Shown piece after piece: positions 43,807 through 54,305 of a DNA stretch of 64,000 nt. Position numbers and translations under genes: made by a program. The stretch comes from Tricholoma matsutake (Eukaryota > Basidiomycota > Agaricomycetes > Agaricales > Tricholomataceae): NCBI GenBank assembly GCA_026075535.2, contig AP026539.1, positions 3,224,001 to 3,288,000 on the forward strand. Reading direction: 5' to 3'. The notes beneath the pieces were generated by a model that worked only from the letters and a program-made list of their open reading frames with translations, was not told where the DNA came from and made no database searches. Each line of letters starts with the position of its first letter. Position 1 is the stretch's first letter.

Positions 43807-44035
43807 CACACTTTTTCAGCAGAATCCAACTGGACTCCACTGGACTCCACTGGACCAGTCTGAGTGGAATCCGGTGTTTGAGTGGATTCCACTCGGAGTC
43901 TGGTCGGACTGGACTGGGACTGGACTGGGACTGGACTGGCAACTTTGCAGGCAGTTGGCTAGTGACCAGTCCCAGTGAACTCCAGTCAGACTCCAGTTGG
44001 AGTCCACTAAGAAAGGTGGGGGAGTGTAAAGACCT

Positions 44036-44540
44036 TCCCTGTCCCCTTGTTCTTGCCATCCCCATCATCCCATCTTGTCTTCATTGTTCCACCCACCATC
44101 CACCCCATGAGCAGTTGCTCATGAGGCTGGAGGCAGGCAGTGTGGGCATGGCTGTTCCCCACCGTCTCCTACTCACCCCAGTACATCTGCACCCACAATC
44201 CACCCTGCAAGGGGTGGGTGCTGGTTGTACTGGTCCTGTTGGCTTGTCATCATGGGTGTATTGCATTGGCATGCATCACTGGCAGTAGTATACTTCCTAA
44301 GAAATGAACAAAATACATTAGTTAGTTGATAAAAACAAGGAATGGAGAAAAGAAAAACTTACCTATGGTTCATTGGCCACCATTGGTGGCTCTTGCTGGC
44401 ATGGGAATGGTGGTGGTGGATGTTGACAGAGTGGGAAGGTGGTAGTGGTGAGGTGAGAGGGAGGGCAGTGGTGTTGTCAAAGGTGGTTATGGTTGATGTT
44501 GATGTGACATGATGTTGATGGAGGTTCAACATTCATCATG
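44036..44540. repeat. Module-rich element flanking element 2 on the right
   Basis: Hairpin around GAGCAGTTGCTCATGAGG (about 44105), and a reverse intron-like unit 44297-44362 (66 nt). Continues the sequence interrupted at 41910. Confidence 0.55.
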
Positions 44541-45128
44541 TGATGTGTTGAGGGTGGGCTGCAAATGACTTGTGAGTAAACAATTACAACACAGATAAAA
44601 AATCCCCTTTCTTGGGATGAAAAAAAACTCTGATATTTGTAATCCTGAAGTGTGAAAATCATCCTCTCATTCTGACTGAAAATAATAAAAATACCTGCCA
44701 GAGGAAGGAACAGTCAATTCAATCTTTAATGAAAGAAATCTACCTACTAAAATCATCTCATAATGGTATGAAATTTTTATACTATCTCCAGCTGAAAAAC
44801 ACACTCTGTTATTCACACCTTTGTGGCAGGAAATATTATCCCATAAATAGTTGAAAAATTTGATGAAAAGTCATATCTTAGATGGTTGAAAATCCATACC
44901 CTTATCTTGGATTAAAATCATCCCCTGTATTCCATCCTCTTGTAAAATGAAGATTCATTCCATTAGGTTGAGAAAATTTTGTAAGGTAACACATATGAAC
45001 TCCATCCCTTGGATGGCTGAAATATTTGGGATGAAAATTCATCCCAAATTCATCCACCCTGAATTCAGCCATTTATGTTAGGAGATCCACATTTTAGAAT
45101 TTGAATGGCTGAAAACTCTACTGTGCTA
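44541..45128. repeat. A/T-rich repeat with ATCC/GGATGAAAA motifs
   Basis: Short motifs such as GGATGAAAATTCATCC, TGAAAATCATCC and GTTGAAAATCC recur every 40-60 bp. No gene is seen. It separates the module element from the Helitron fragment. Confidence 0.4.
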
Positions 45129-45148
45129 GGTGCAAAGTGCGCATCGTC

Positions 45149-46140
45149 TTAGCTAGCAGATAGTGGGTGTCGCCCTAACACTTCTGCAGTACCATCATCA
45201 ACCTCATTATCAAAGGTGCTCATATGTTCAGGAACCTTGTTGAACATTGCATGGCAATATTCCATGGACACTGCAGGCAAATCCTCTGGATAGCCATTTA
45301 GATTATTGTACAATATTTCTAAGTCACTGTAATCAATATGGTTCAGCTTTAGCCACTTGAACACTCTTGATACTTGGTTTCTCCTGACTAGAAGTGGTAT
45401 ACATGCCAAATCCTATTCAGTAGGTTTGGAAGGTCCCATGAATAGGATGGTAAGAACATTGTCCATTTCCTTAACCAGAGGAGGCAGGATGTGGTATACC
45501 TTTGGAAGAGGCGACTCAAAAGCAATTACATGAGCAACCATTTTCCTTAGGCCACTAGAAGCTACCCTGACAAAACAACAGTTGTGATGTACATGAGCAA
45601 CAAGAAGTCTCTCAATGTAATCAAGGTCTGACAGTGCCTTCAGAACTTCACCAAGCCAAAGATTATGTGCTAAAGCAAGGTGCAGCACTTTACTTTTCTG
45701 ATGCTTTTGTGGCAGTCATCATATATTATGAGTTACACCTGGAGCACCCAAGACACCAAGTATTGTCTTGATGGCTTTGAGTCAACTCAGTCAAGTGATG
45801 GGCACCAATTTGCCACATACAGCACATTCAGATTCCTCAAGTGGTGATGGCTTTGAGTCTTGGCAGCAATCTCTGACTGGTCTCACCTAGTTCCCTCTTC
45901 AATGGTGGAGGTGGAAATGCAACAGGTGGAGTGCTTGCACCACACACATTAATTTTAGAGCCTTTATGCTTCTTCATATTTAGGTTTTCCTTCTCCTCTT
46001 TAGTCAGTTTTGTGAACAACTCAGCTGCCTTTTTTTTTCCTTTTTAATGAAACAGGCAGCTGAGCTTCAAGAACAGAACTGTAAAGATTGCAATTCATGC
46101 AATTGTGACCATCAAATACTTTTAAAAGTTCATCCTTAGT
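45149..46140 (-). pseudogene. Helitron polyprotein N-terminal fragment (DUF6570-like)
   Basis: Minus-strand frames: LFTKLTKEEKENLNMKKHK (46019-45837) preceded by GHNCMNCNLYSS; LALAHNLWLGEV, FVRVASSGLRKM and MGPSKPTE (45688-45413); VFKWLKLNHIDYSDLEI and STFDNEVDDGTAEV (45409-45149). These match the conserved region ahead of the Helitron-like replicase/helicase in fungi (DUF6570), known to me from family recall. No Rep or helicase motifs follow; the left end is cut near 45130. Confidence 0.75.
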
Positions 46141-46439
46141 GAGAGCCAGTGCAAACTGTGAGGAATCTTATGTATCCATGTGATCTTTAGCACCATCTGC
46201 TTAGAGATATGTGGTACAATTTTGGTAAGGGATGGGTCAGCCTACACAAAACCATGATGTACAAGGTAAGCAATGCATCCTATGTCATCTACATGGTCCA
46301 CATAATGAAAGACATGAAGAGATGTTAATTGACCATTTCATTGCTTAATGCATGAAGTGACAGAGGGCTGCAAAAATACATAGGATCTACCTCAACCAGT
46401 AGGACTTAAAGTACAATCACAGAAAGCAGAGGAACATAC
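46141..46439. other. Non-coding, nothing recognised
   Basis: May continue the Helitron remnant upstream, but no frame is conserved enough to call. Confidence 0.3.
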
Positions 46440-46990
46440 TTGTTTATCACAATGTAGAGTCAGACACAAACACCCAGCTAGTGACCAGTCAACACATACT
46501 ATACTTATTGCATTACTCAAGGGGTACTCAGCACCAGAAAAAAAGAGGGTATCCTCTAATAGATGTAAAAATGGGCAGGAATTCAAAAAATACAACCCCC
46601 ATGTTGATCTGGTCAGTGGTTGGTGAGTTACAGCCATTTTGATGAAAAATATTCAAATAAATTTTCATTTTTTCTGATATTTTTCCTCAGTGCAACTGGC
46701 CATTCTGAGCAACTTTCAAAAATTCAACCTCATTGAGGACCCCCCCCCCCCCCCCCCCCCCCAAATTTCCTTTTTAGGTAATCAGCCAACCAGTAGCAGG
46801 AAAAATTTCGGAGTTGAATTTTTCGATCCCCCAGCCATTTCTACATCCAAAAGGAGGATACCATTTTTTTTTCTGGTGCTGAGTACCTCTTGGCATTACT
46901 CATTATCAGTAGCAGAGTCATACCATATACAAACCAGCTCTGTCCATACTGGGTGCAAACATGCCATTGAGGGGCATATGGTGATATAGC
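46440..46990. repeat. Foldback repeat with a 23-nt C run
   Basis: GGGGTACTCAGCACCAG...GGGTATCCTC near 46516-46560 is repeated in reverse near 46862-46905 (GAGGATACC...CTGGTGCTGAGTACC), with weaker pairing outward to both ends. The loop contains 23 consecutive C (46740-46762). Probably a MITE; no target duplication found. Confidence 0.55.
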
Positions 46991-47270
46991 AGCAAGAGGC
47001 AGACAAAGCAGGAACCATCATGATCAGGAAAACCCTCAATTCATAATTTTGCATCATGTTACCAGAATAATGTACCAGGAAGCATCATTTTGTAGAATTT
47101 TGCAGAGTTTTGCAAATTGTGTACAATGAAAGTATATTTGCACAATTGTGCAAAATTAAATGTTTCACCAAAATGCCCCTGAAAATGTTGCATCATTTGC
47201 ATATTTTTGGATAAATGAACCTACATTCTGCCTAATTTATTTGACACCAAAGGTTGATCATTCACCCCAT
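46991..47270. other. A/T-rich sequence with TTTTGCA motifs
   Basis: Repeated TTTTGCA and GCAAAATT motifs between about 47050 and 47200; no gene. Confidence 0.3.
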
Positions 47271-48049
47271 TAGTGCTCTGAAATCCAGTCTGGTCTGGTC
47301 TGGTTTTTCACCCTCTTCAAGGGTGGACTGAGAACCAGACCAGTTCTTATATTTCAACAATATGAAAAAACTGGACTGGACCCTACAGGACTGGTCCACT
47401 ATGGTTTCAAGCAGTTAGTGGACTGGTCCAGAACTGACTTCAGTCCTGACCAGTCCTTTGACTATGTCTACTTACAATCAATTATATACTTACTGAATAA
47501 AAAAAAAGGTATGAAAATGAAAAAAGAAAGAAAGAAAACCTCATGATCCCTCCCACGAGCAGTGGCTCACAAGGCTGGATGTGGGTGGTATCAGACCCCG
47601 CTGGTATGTTGTCAATGGCATTGGCATTGGCCCCATCATCATTGTTGTCATTGTTGGGCCCATCTTCATTGTCGTTGTCATTGTTGGTATTGGTATTGGC
47701 CTGTCTTTGTTGTCATTGTTGCTGTTGTTGGCAGTATTGATGTGGTGTTGGTGTGGCAGCAGTGTGAGGTGCTGTAGTTGGTGGGTGGTCCCTTGTTATT
47801 GACATTGGCATGTCATCTCTGGTGTTGGTTGTTGGTGTTGGCCCTGTCTTTGTTGTTGTTGTTGACCCCATTGTTGTTGTTGGCAGTATTGATGTGGTGT
47901 TGGCATGGCAGCAGTGCAAGGTGCTGTGGTTGGTGGGTGGTCCCTCTTGGTGTGTCGTCCCTGACATTGGTTGTTGGTGTTGGCCCCGTCTTCATTCTTG
48001 TTGTTGGCCCCATTGTTGTTGTTGGCAGTATTGATGTGGTGTTGGCATG
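47271..48049. repeat. TAGTGCTCTG-type element start and GTT/GGT low-complexity array
   Basis: The start TAGTGCTCTGAAATCCAG resembles the TAGTGTTTG end at 48937. It is followed by CTGGTCTGG repeats, a hairpin near 47550 and about 450 bp of GTTGTTGTTGG arrays with three imperfect units of about 120 bp (units contain GTGTTGGYRTGGCAGCAGTG). Similar units occur at 59240-59450. The right end is not defined. Confidence 0.5.
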
Positions 48050-48616
48050 GTGTGGTAGGGTAATGAGCCCTACTTGTCTACCACCCTTTTCCTATTTTGC
48101 ATAATTGATGCTTTTCATTCTATTTTTTACTTTCTAGCTCACTGCTCCTCCTTGTACATGATGCATTGGTCATGAGTTCACTCACATGCTTCCTTGACCT
48201 TTGAGCCAACAACACCACTGTCAACAGGAAGGACGGTACCAGTTTCTCAATTAATCTTGCATTTGATATTTCCTCAACTTATTGATAACCCTTTTTGGCG
48301 ATGATCCAGTATTCAATCTGATATTCCCTTTTGCAACTACTCAACATCCAAAATTGAAGGGTCTAACAACTGGACAGTAGGGTTGAGAGGTCCTCATTTG
48401 AGTGTTCTCTGTGCTTGCTGGGGCACAGGTGATGTTTGGTCAATAGAGAACCTCAACAAGGAACCAATCCCTGAGACATTCCCAGCTGCTGAAACCCCTA
48501 GATGAGGACTCAACGATGCTGGCCCAACATCACCCACCTCACAATCAATGCCCTTATCTTGAACTTCATCAACATCTCTTGAAATTGATAACTTTGCTTC
48601 TTTACTTGTTTCTTTG
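48050..48616 (+). mobile_element. LTR-like repeat F, copy 3, left part
   Basis: Begins GTGTGGTAGGGTAATGAGCC and continues as in copies 1 and 2 up to TTTACTTGTTTCTTT. It resumes at 58867 on the far side of gypsy C. Confidence 0.65.
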
Positions 48617-48928
48617 TGACAATATAGCTGGAAGCAGTCCCTAATGGGATATGCCAACAGGGTTAATATACAATATATACAGGTGATCCCCATTATGATG
48701 GAGATCAGTCCAGACATTGGGATGACTACCAAAAGTGGTAGGAAACACATGAAGACTGTCCAAAAGGGCACAAAGTAGTTTAGAACCACTTCAAAGTCAT
48801 TTGAAGATGTTCATGACCTTCAAAGTTGATTCGAAGTAGTTTTGTGAGGTTTGAAGTAGTTTGAACATGTTTGTGGATGTTTGTATGGTTTGTAGAGTTT
48901 GTAGACCTCTGTCCAGTGGTCCCCTTAC
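48617..48928 (-). mobile_element. Gypsy C 3' LTR, truncated
   Basis: On the minus strand begins TGTAAGGGGACCACTGGACAG and matches 58560-58866 over about 300 bp with visible divergence. The outer 150 bp are missing where it meets repeat F. Confidence 0.8.
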
Positions 48929-48936
48929 ATCACCCC

Positions 48937-50325
48937 TAGTGTTTGATAGTCTGGTTCATTGAACCGGAAAAAAACCAAAACTGGACCAAACTGAACTGTG
49001 GTTCAGTCTTTTTGTGGTTGCGGTTGCCCTCATTCTGTGACTCAATTGGTTGCAGTTGCATTGAAACAAATATTTATTTAAAACCAATTAAAACTGGCTC
49101 TAACTGACCCTCAGTTTACTTACTGTACTTGATGTAATTTAATTATAATCAAATGTAGTAATAACTACAATAAAATCACAGGGGATGTGCCCAGGAAAAG
49201 GGAAGACAAAAAGCAAGGGTTTATATACTGTGAGGCTGCGCATGGACCATTCATCATGTTTGCACCCAAATGAAAAAAATGGTGCCACTTGTTCACCATT
49301 CTTTCAACTAACCAATCTTTTTCTTTTTCTTTTTAGGTTCTAACTATGTTGTAGTGACAAGACAGCAACAAGACGGCACCCACACCCACCTGCTTTGCAC
49401 CCACCCACGCCACTGCAAGCTCCTGCTCGCAGGGTGGACAATGGACCAACAAAACGGTGGCTGATAGTAGAGCCAAATGAACAAAAATGGGCCCAAATGA
49501 TGCTGGTTGTCATTTGGGTTCCAGGTAAGTTTTTTTGAACATTCTTTATTTTTTTTTTCACTAACAAAATCTTTTCTTTTCTTTTATTAGGCTCCTTACT
49601 ACCAGAAACAATGAAGCCTGGACCAATCCCATGCCCTACACCACCGCTACGAGCATCTGCTTGCAGGGCAGTAATGGGTCTCAATGACACATGACCACCT
49701 CTGTCCTGCCTGCTTGCCCCACTGATAGGAGGCATTCACACTGCCACATCACAGCACCCTGCCTGCGAGCCGCTGCTCGTGGGGGGGGGAGACGTTGATG
49801 TTGACCACGACACCAATGGGGACAACACAATGACCGACAACAACAAGGATGACCACGATGACTTGACGACCAGGACAGGGGCAATGGCAGCAATGATGAC
49901 TAGGACAACGACAATGACACCAACAAGAATGACAGCTAGAGATGGGGGACAATGATGGCAGCATGGGGTGGTGGGCAGCAGTGGTGCTCCTTCCCACTTC
50001 AGGTGTGGCATTCTTTGGTACATTTGCTACCCCTTCCCTTGCACATCTTGCAAGGTAGGGGGTGCATTGTTTTTTTATTGTGCTACCTACATGCTCGCTC
50101 ACAGGCCTGAGGGGCTCTATTTTAGACTTAGCATAGTATTATTTAACTACATTAGCTCAGTTTAGACTGACCGCAGCTGGTGGAGGACTGGTTGAACTGC
50201 AACGAACTGGTTTCATGCAGTTCAGTCCGGTTTCACATAGTTTTGGAATGTAATGGAACCAGTTTCAGTTCCAGTTTGAGCCCAAAATGGGAAAAAACCA
50301 GACCGAACTGGACCTTCAAACACTA
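48937..50325. mobile_element. hAT-like non-autonomous element, TAGTGTTTG ends (1389 bp)
   Basis: Ends TAGTGTTTGATAGTCTGGTT and, reversed, TAGTGTTTGAAGGTCCAGTT. Flanks ATCACCCC (48929-48936) and ATCCCCCC (50326-50333) match at 7 of 8. Inside are two forward intron-like modules, three GAGCNNCTGCTCG hairpins and a GACAATGAC low-complexity tract. It is inserted at the LTR/polypurine border of gypsy C. Confidence 0.8.
49285..49590 (+). repeat. Two intron-like modules (forward)
   Basis: The first keeps the branch site CAACTAACC and TTTTTAG at 49335-49336 but lost its donor. The second has the palindrome GGGCCCAAATGATG...TCATTTGGG and intron 49525-49590 (66 nt, GTAAGT...TTAG). Confidence 0.65.
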
Positions 50326-50339
50326 ATCCCCCCCCCCTT

Positions 50340-51665
50340 AAGGTGCAGCGTCCCAATGCACAAAACTCCAAAGCATTAAGTACATGGTTGTGGTTGAAAC
50401 CCCATACCCCCAAACATCAGAGCATTGATGTGTTTTGGTGCAGTAGGGTGGGCTGGTTGGAACTCTTCAATTAGGTCTGGTGCATCGAGGTTGCCTTCCG
50501 AAATCTATGAATTTTCCTCGTGCCCATACCCTTTCCATCTCACCAGATACTGCAGCCCTCTACCCCTCATCCAACTGTCAATCACTTCTTCAATCTCATA
50601 CATTTCCTCCCCTCCTACTATTTCAGGTGGCAGCAGTGGCCTTCCCCTTTGACCTTTGATGGGATCTGGTGGTGCAGGCATGAGTTTGATGATGTGGAAA
50701 ATGGGGTGGAGCTGTGACAGATGTGGGCAGTTTTAGGCAGTACACATGCAAGCCTATGGGGCAGATTATAAGGAATGGACCAAGGAAGCAATGTGCCAAT
50801 TTTTTTGTGGGCCTAGTCATGCTAATGTCCGAGGCATCCAAGAAGACCTTTTCACCTATCTTGAACTTTGGTGCTGGGACTTGCCTCTGGTTGTAGTACC
50901 TCACCATATCCTCCTTTGATTTTGTAAGAGCTGCCCTCACCTCATCCAGTGTAGACTTCATCTGATTTGCAAATTCGTTTGTGGCCTCAACCTTTGAAGG
51001 TTGTTGTCAAGGTTTGAAGCCCATTTGCGGGTGCCGACTGGTGTCAAGGAAAAAGGGGGAGTACTGGGCAGAGGTGTGGATGTGGTTGTTGTATGCAAAT
51101 TCACCGAGAGGTAGTAGGGTATCCCAATCATTTTGCTGTTCACTCACAAAAATTCGAATATACTGTTTGAGTTCTGGATTAACATGTTCAGTCTGTCCAT
51201 CAGACTGTGGGTGGTAGGTGGTGGACAACAAAATAGTGATACCAAGTAGACAATATAATTTGCATATGAACTTGGCCATGAATTGGGTTCCATGGTCCGA
51301 AATCGTGGAATGGGGAAGTCCATGTGGCTTCCATATGTTCTGTAGATACAAGCGAGCTGATCCCAGTGCCATGATCGTGGTATGAGTAGGAATAAAGTGA
51401 CTTTGTTTACTCACAGAGTCCACAACAACCATGATAGCATCAAAACCATGTGAATCAGGTAGTTCAACAATGAAATCAATGCTAATGACATCCCATTGTT
51501 CTTCAGGCACCAGGAGGGGATGGAGTTTGCCAAAGGGCTTTTGTCTTTGTGCCTTGGTACAAAGGCATAGATCACAGGCCTTGCAATATTGACTGATATA
51601 GTGGGACATATTTGGCCACCAATAACTTTGCAAAACCAGTTTGAGCATCTTCCAATGTCCAGCAT
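50340..51665 (-). pseudogene. Gypsy C integrase C-terminus, GPY and chromodomain
   Basis: Frame 51648-51007 has YWWPNMSHYISQYCKACDLC, then catalytic D in ISIDFIVELPDS, D in TISDHGTQF, E in PQSDGQTEHVNP, all intact. The next frame (50961-50623) has VRYYNQRQVPAPKF and GPFLIICP. A chromodomain follows at about 50590-50440 with [25 protein letters not shown], then a TAG where Trp is expected, and NLDAPDLIEEF. Frame changes separate the blocks. Confidence 0.88.
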
Positions 51666-52012
51666 GGCCCCCAATTGTTGTTTTGTGGTGCTGTGCAGTG
51701 ATCCTATGTCATAAGTCTGGTATCATCAGAACATAGATACAATCATGAAACCTCCATAATCTGTCCTTGAATGACCATTCAGAACTTTGAACTGCCTTGC
51801 CCTTTGACTTCTCTAATTCCTTCATTGCCATGACCACTGCATCCTCACTCCTGCCATCTCAAACCCCCTTTTGGACCTCCTGGAGTATGTCCCTCTCTGC
51901 CTCTTCCACCATAAGGCCTTCAAGAGCACAAACCACAAAGAATTTGGGTCAAAGGAGCATAGTGTCACAATTATCATCAGAGCCATCTGCATGATCAGCC
52001 CTTTGCAAAAAT
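51666..52012 (-). pseudogene. Gypsy C RNase H-integrase connection
   Basis: Decayed part between RNase H and the integrase zinc finger: the finger His/His part is suggested on the minus strand by the frame upstream of CKACDLC, but no long frame is left. It ends at the MITE starting at 52013. Confidence 0.5.
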
Positions 52013-52501
52013 TAGGGCAAGGCAGGGGTTACCCCTGGGTGTCAAATCTCATACCCTTACCCCTACCCCTGAACACTTTACCCTTAGGGGTAAGGGTATG
52101 GAAACATATAAGGGTTGCCACTGGTATGGGATGGTTTGTCAAGGGTACAAGGGTTTGGCACAAAATCAACATATTTAGAGCAGAATTCATTTGAAAAGTG
52201 TTGATAACTATTGTATTTACTATTAATATCACATATTAATACCTCTTATTAACATATGAAAGCCATTATCATGTTGGACAATCCCAAAATCTGAATTTAA
52301 TTGATGAAAATCTTGAATATGAGTCTTTGTAGCTGAAAAAATCAAATGATATTCTTACATAAGCATACCCTTGGCATACCCCTGTACCCTTAGTAAGGGT
52401 ACAGGGGTATGCAAGGGTATGAACTTCCAAACCCCTACCCTTACCCCTCATATCCTTATCCCCAAAACACAAGGGTATACCCCTACCCCTGCCTTGCCTT
52501 A
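52013..52501. mobile_element. hAT-like MITE (489 bp) in gypsy C
   Basis: Ends TAGGGCAAGGCAGGGGTTAC and, reversed, TAAGGCAAGGCAGGGGTAGG, with exact 8-bp duplication GCAAAAAT (52005-52012 and 52502-52509). The interior repeats CCCTTACCCCTA / GGGTACAGGGGTATG in both directions. Not the same sequence as the 582-bp family, though both start TAGGGCA. Confidence 0.95.
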
Positions 52502-52509
52502 GCAAAAAT

Positions 52510-53401
52510 GCATCACACTTGCCCAAGCTTGTTCCTGGTCAGTGGTGCATAATGAAATCAAACCTTGAAAGATAGAGGGACCAACAACCTTGCCTACGAT
52601 TTAGTTTTTCTGCAGTCATGAAATACTCGAGGTTCTTGTAGTCTGTCCAGATTTTGACCTTTATTTCACACCTTCCAGGAAGTGCCTCCATTCCTCCAAT
52701 GCCCATATCACTGCTAGCATCTCTTTGTCTTGAATATCATAATTTTGTTTGATGGCATTCAATGAAAGTGATTGGGTGCCAGGTCATCCAAAGATTGTTG
52801 GGACAGGACCCCCCCAGTGGTGTAGTCTGAACTGTCCACTTCAATATGAACTGCTTTAGAATCATCAGCAAAACAGAGTATAGGGGAGGAAGTGATTTGA
52901 TTCTTAAGTTCATTGAATGCTTGTTGTTCTGCCATATCCCAACACCACTTTCGATCCTTTTTCGTGAACTCAAAAGAGGTTTAGCATGGTGAGAGAATCC
53001 TTCAATGAATCTACGATAGAAATTTGTGAACCCAAGGAAAGACTGCACCTGCACCTCCTTTCACATTGTTGGAGTGGGCCACTCCATGACCCCTGCTACC
53101 TTGACAGGATCCATACAAATTTTGCCTTTGGATATGATAAGACTGAGGTACTCAATGGTCATCTGTTCAAATTCACATTTATCATGTCGAAGGAAGAGTT
53201 TGTGTTCACAAAGCTGTTTGAGGATGAGCTGGGTCACACAACAATGCTCTTCAATGGATTTTGTGAACATGAGAATATCATTGAGGTAGATGCAAATGAC
53301 ACCCTCCATGTTAAGGTCCTGGAAAATATTGTTCATCATCATTTGGAAGGTGGAAGGGGAGTTAGTGAGTCCGAAAAACATCACCAATGGTTTGAAGAGC
53401 C
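52510..53401 (-). pseudogene. Gypsy C RT second half and RNase H
   Basis: Frame 53387-53061 has VMFFGLTNSPSTFQ, then ICIYLNDILMF, where the first catalytic Asp is Asn (YLND for YLDD), then LIISKGKI and GVMEWPTP. Frame 53054-52737 has SFLGFTNFYRRFIEGF and the RNase H start. The remaining RNase H is decayed up to the MITE. The first half of the RT lies at 55711-55963 beyond MULE-like element 3. Confidence 0.88.
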
Positions 53402-53675
53402 CATGATTTGCTGAACTTTACACTCCCCCACAGAGTCCTGGAGGAATCCTGGTAGTCCTACCAGGAAGACCAGGAATCCTCCAGGAATCCAGTGGGACTC
53501 ACCAGGACTCCAGTGGGACTCACCAGGACTCCAGTGGGACTCACCAGGAATCTAGTGGGACTCAGTACCCTAAAGTCATACCATAATGGAAAGTCAATTT
53601 GAGATATCTTATGAGTTTCAAGTGCTTCGGACTTCATGAATTTCACAAAGTACCTACAAAATAAACTTGGTCAGA

Positions 53676-53755
53676 GCAGGGATTGAACTCCAGAACTCAT
53701 GATCAGGAATAACATGACAAACCAAACAAGTGCTTAACCAGTTGAGCCACAGGAG
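53676..53755 (-). ncRNA. tRNA-like Pol III promoter sequence (T4)
   Basis: Minus-strand A-box-like TGGCTCAACTGGTTAAG (53733-53749) and B-box-like GAGTTCAATCC (53680-53690). Close relative of T2, including the following segment with GTACTTTGTGAAATTC. Points to the left terminus. Confidence 0.65.
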
Positions 53756-53914
53756 AATTATTAGCTGCCAATATAAAAATGTATTTATACCCTCAAACTC
53801 ACACTTAGGTATTTCTCTCTTGAAGCTCACAATTAAGATCAAATAAAATTTATTAACTACATCCCTTGTGTTGGATGCGAGGGATATGATACACCATTAA
53901 TTACATAAAAAAAA

Positions 53915-54125
53915 TCTCCCCCACACAAGGTGCGAGGGGGAGTCCTACAAATATATACATATAAAACTAATCTCCCCTCGCATTCGACGCGAGGGGAGCA
54001 CTACAATTATAAAGAAAAAGAAAGAAAAACCCCTCACCCACGTAAAATGCGGGTGAGGGGGAAGGTATTACCATAAATAAAAAATGAAAAAAACCACCCC
54101 ACGCAAAATGCGGGGGCAGCCTGGT
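53915..54125. repeat. Four C-rich hairpins in element 3
   Basis: Successive hairpins CTCCCCCACACAAGGTGCGAGGGGGAG, CTCCCCTCGCATTCGACGCGAGGGGAG (the most perfect), CCCCTCACCCACGTAAAATGCGGGTGAGGGG and ACCCCACGCAAAATGCGGGGG, spaced about 50 bp apart; each is given here for its pattern only. Confidence 0.65.
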
Positions 54126-54305
54126 GAGTCGTGCCTGTCATCCTGTCCCCGTCGTCCTGGGTGATGGGCCTTCGTTGTCACTGTCCTCGTCATTGCCATC
54201 CTGGGTGTTGTTTCTGTGCTGCTCCTGGTCGCTGTGCCCTTCCTGGTTGTCGTTGCCATCCTGGCCGTCTCCCGCTGTGTAGTGATGGCCATCATTGCCA
54301 TTCCA

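Larger units (their letters stand above)
41911..44035. mobile_element. MULE-like TIR element 2 (2125 bp)
   Basis: 5' end CAGTACTTTACAGTCCCCCA, 3' end ...GGGGGAGTGTAAAGACCT, flanked by the exact 9-bp duplication TCCCTGTCC (41902-41910 and 44036-44044). Both arms carry the same GTGGACTCCAACTGGA-type array. A reverse tRNA-like sequence (42175-42257) sits inside the left arm and a forward one (43730-43806) inside the right arm. The middle has hairpins and two reverse intron-like modules. No transposase. Confidence 0.92.

Noticed and set aside
53458..53646. Minus-strand frame with repeated SPTGVLV
   Set aside because: It is a translation of the TCC/GGACTCACCAGGA arm array of TIR element 3.
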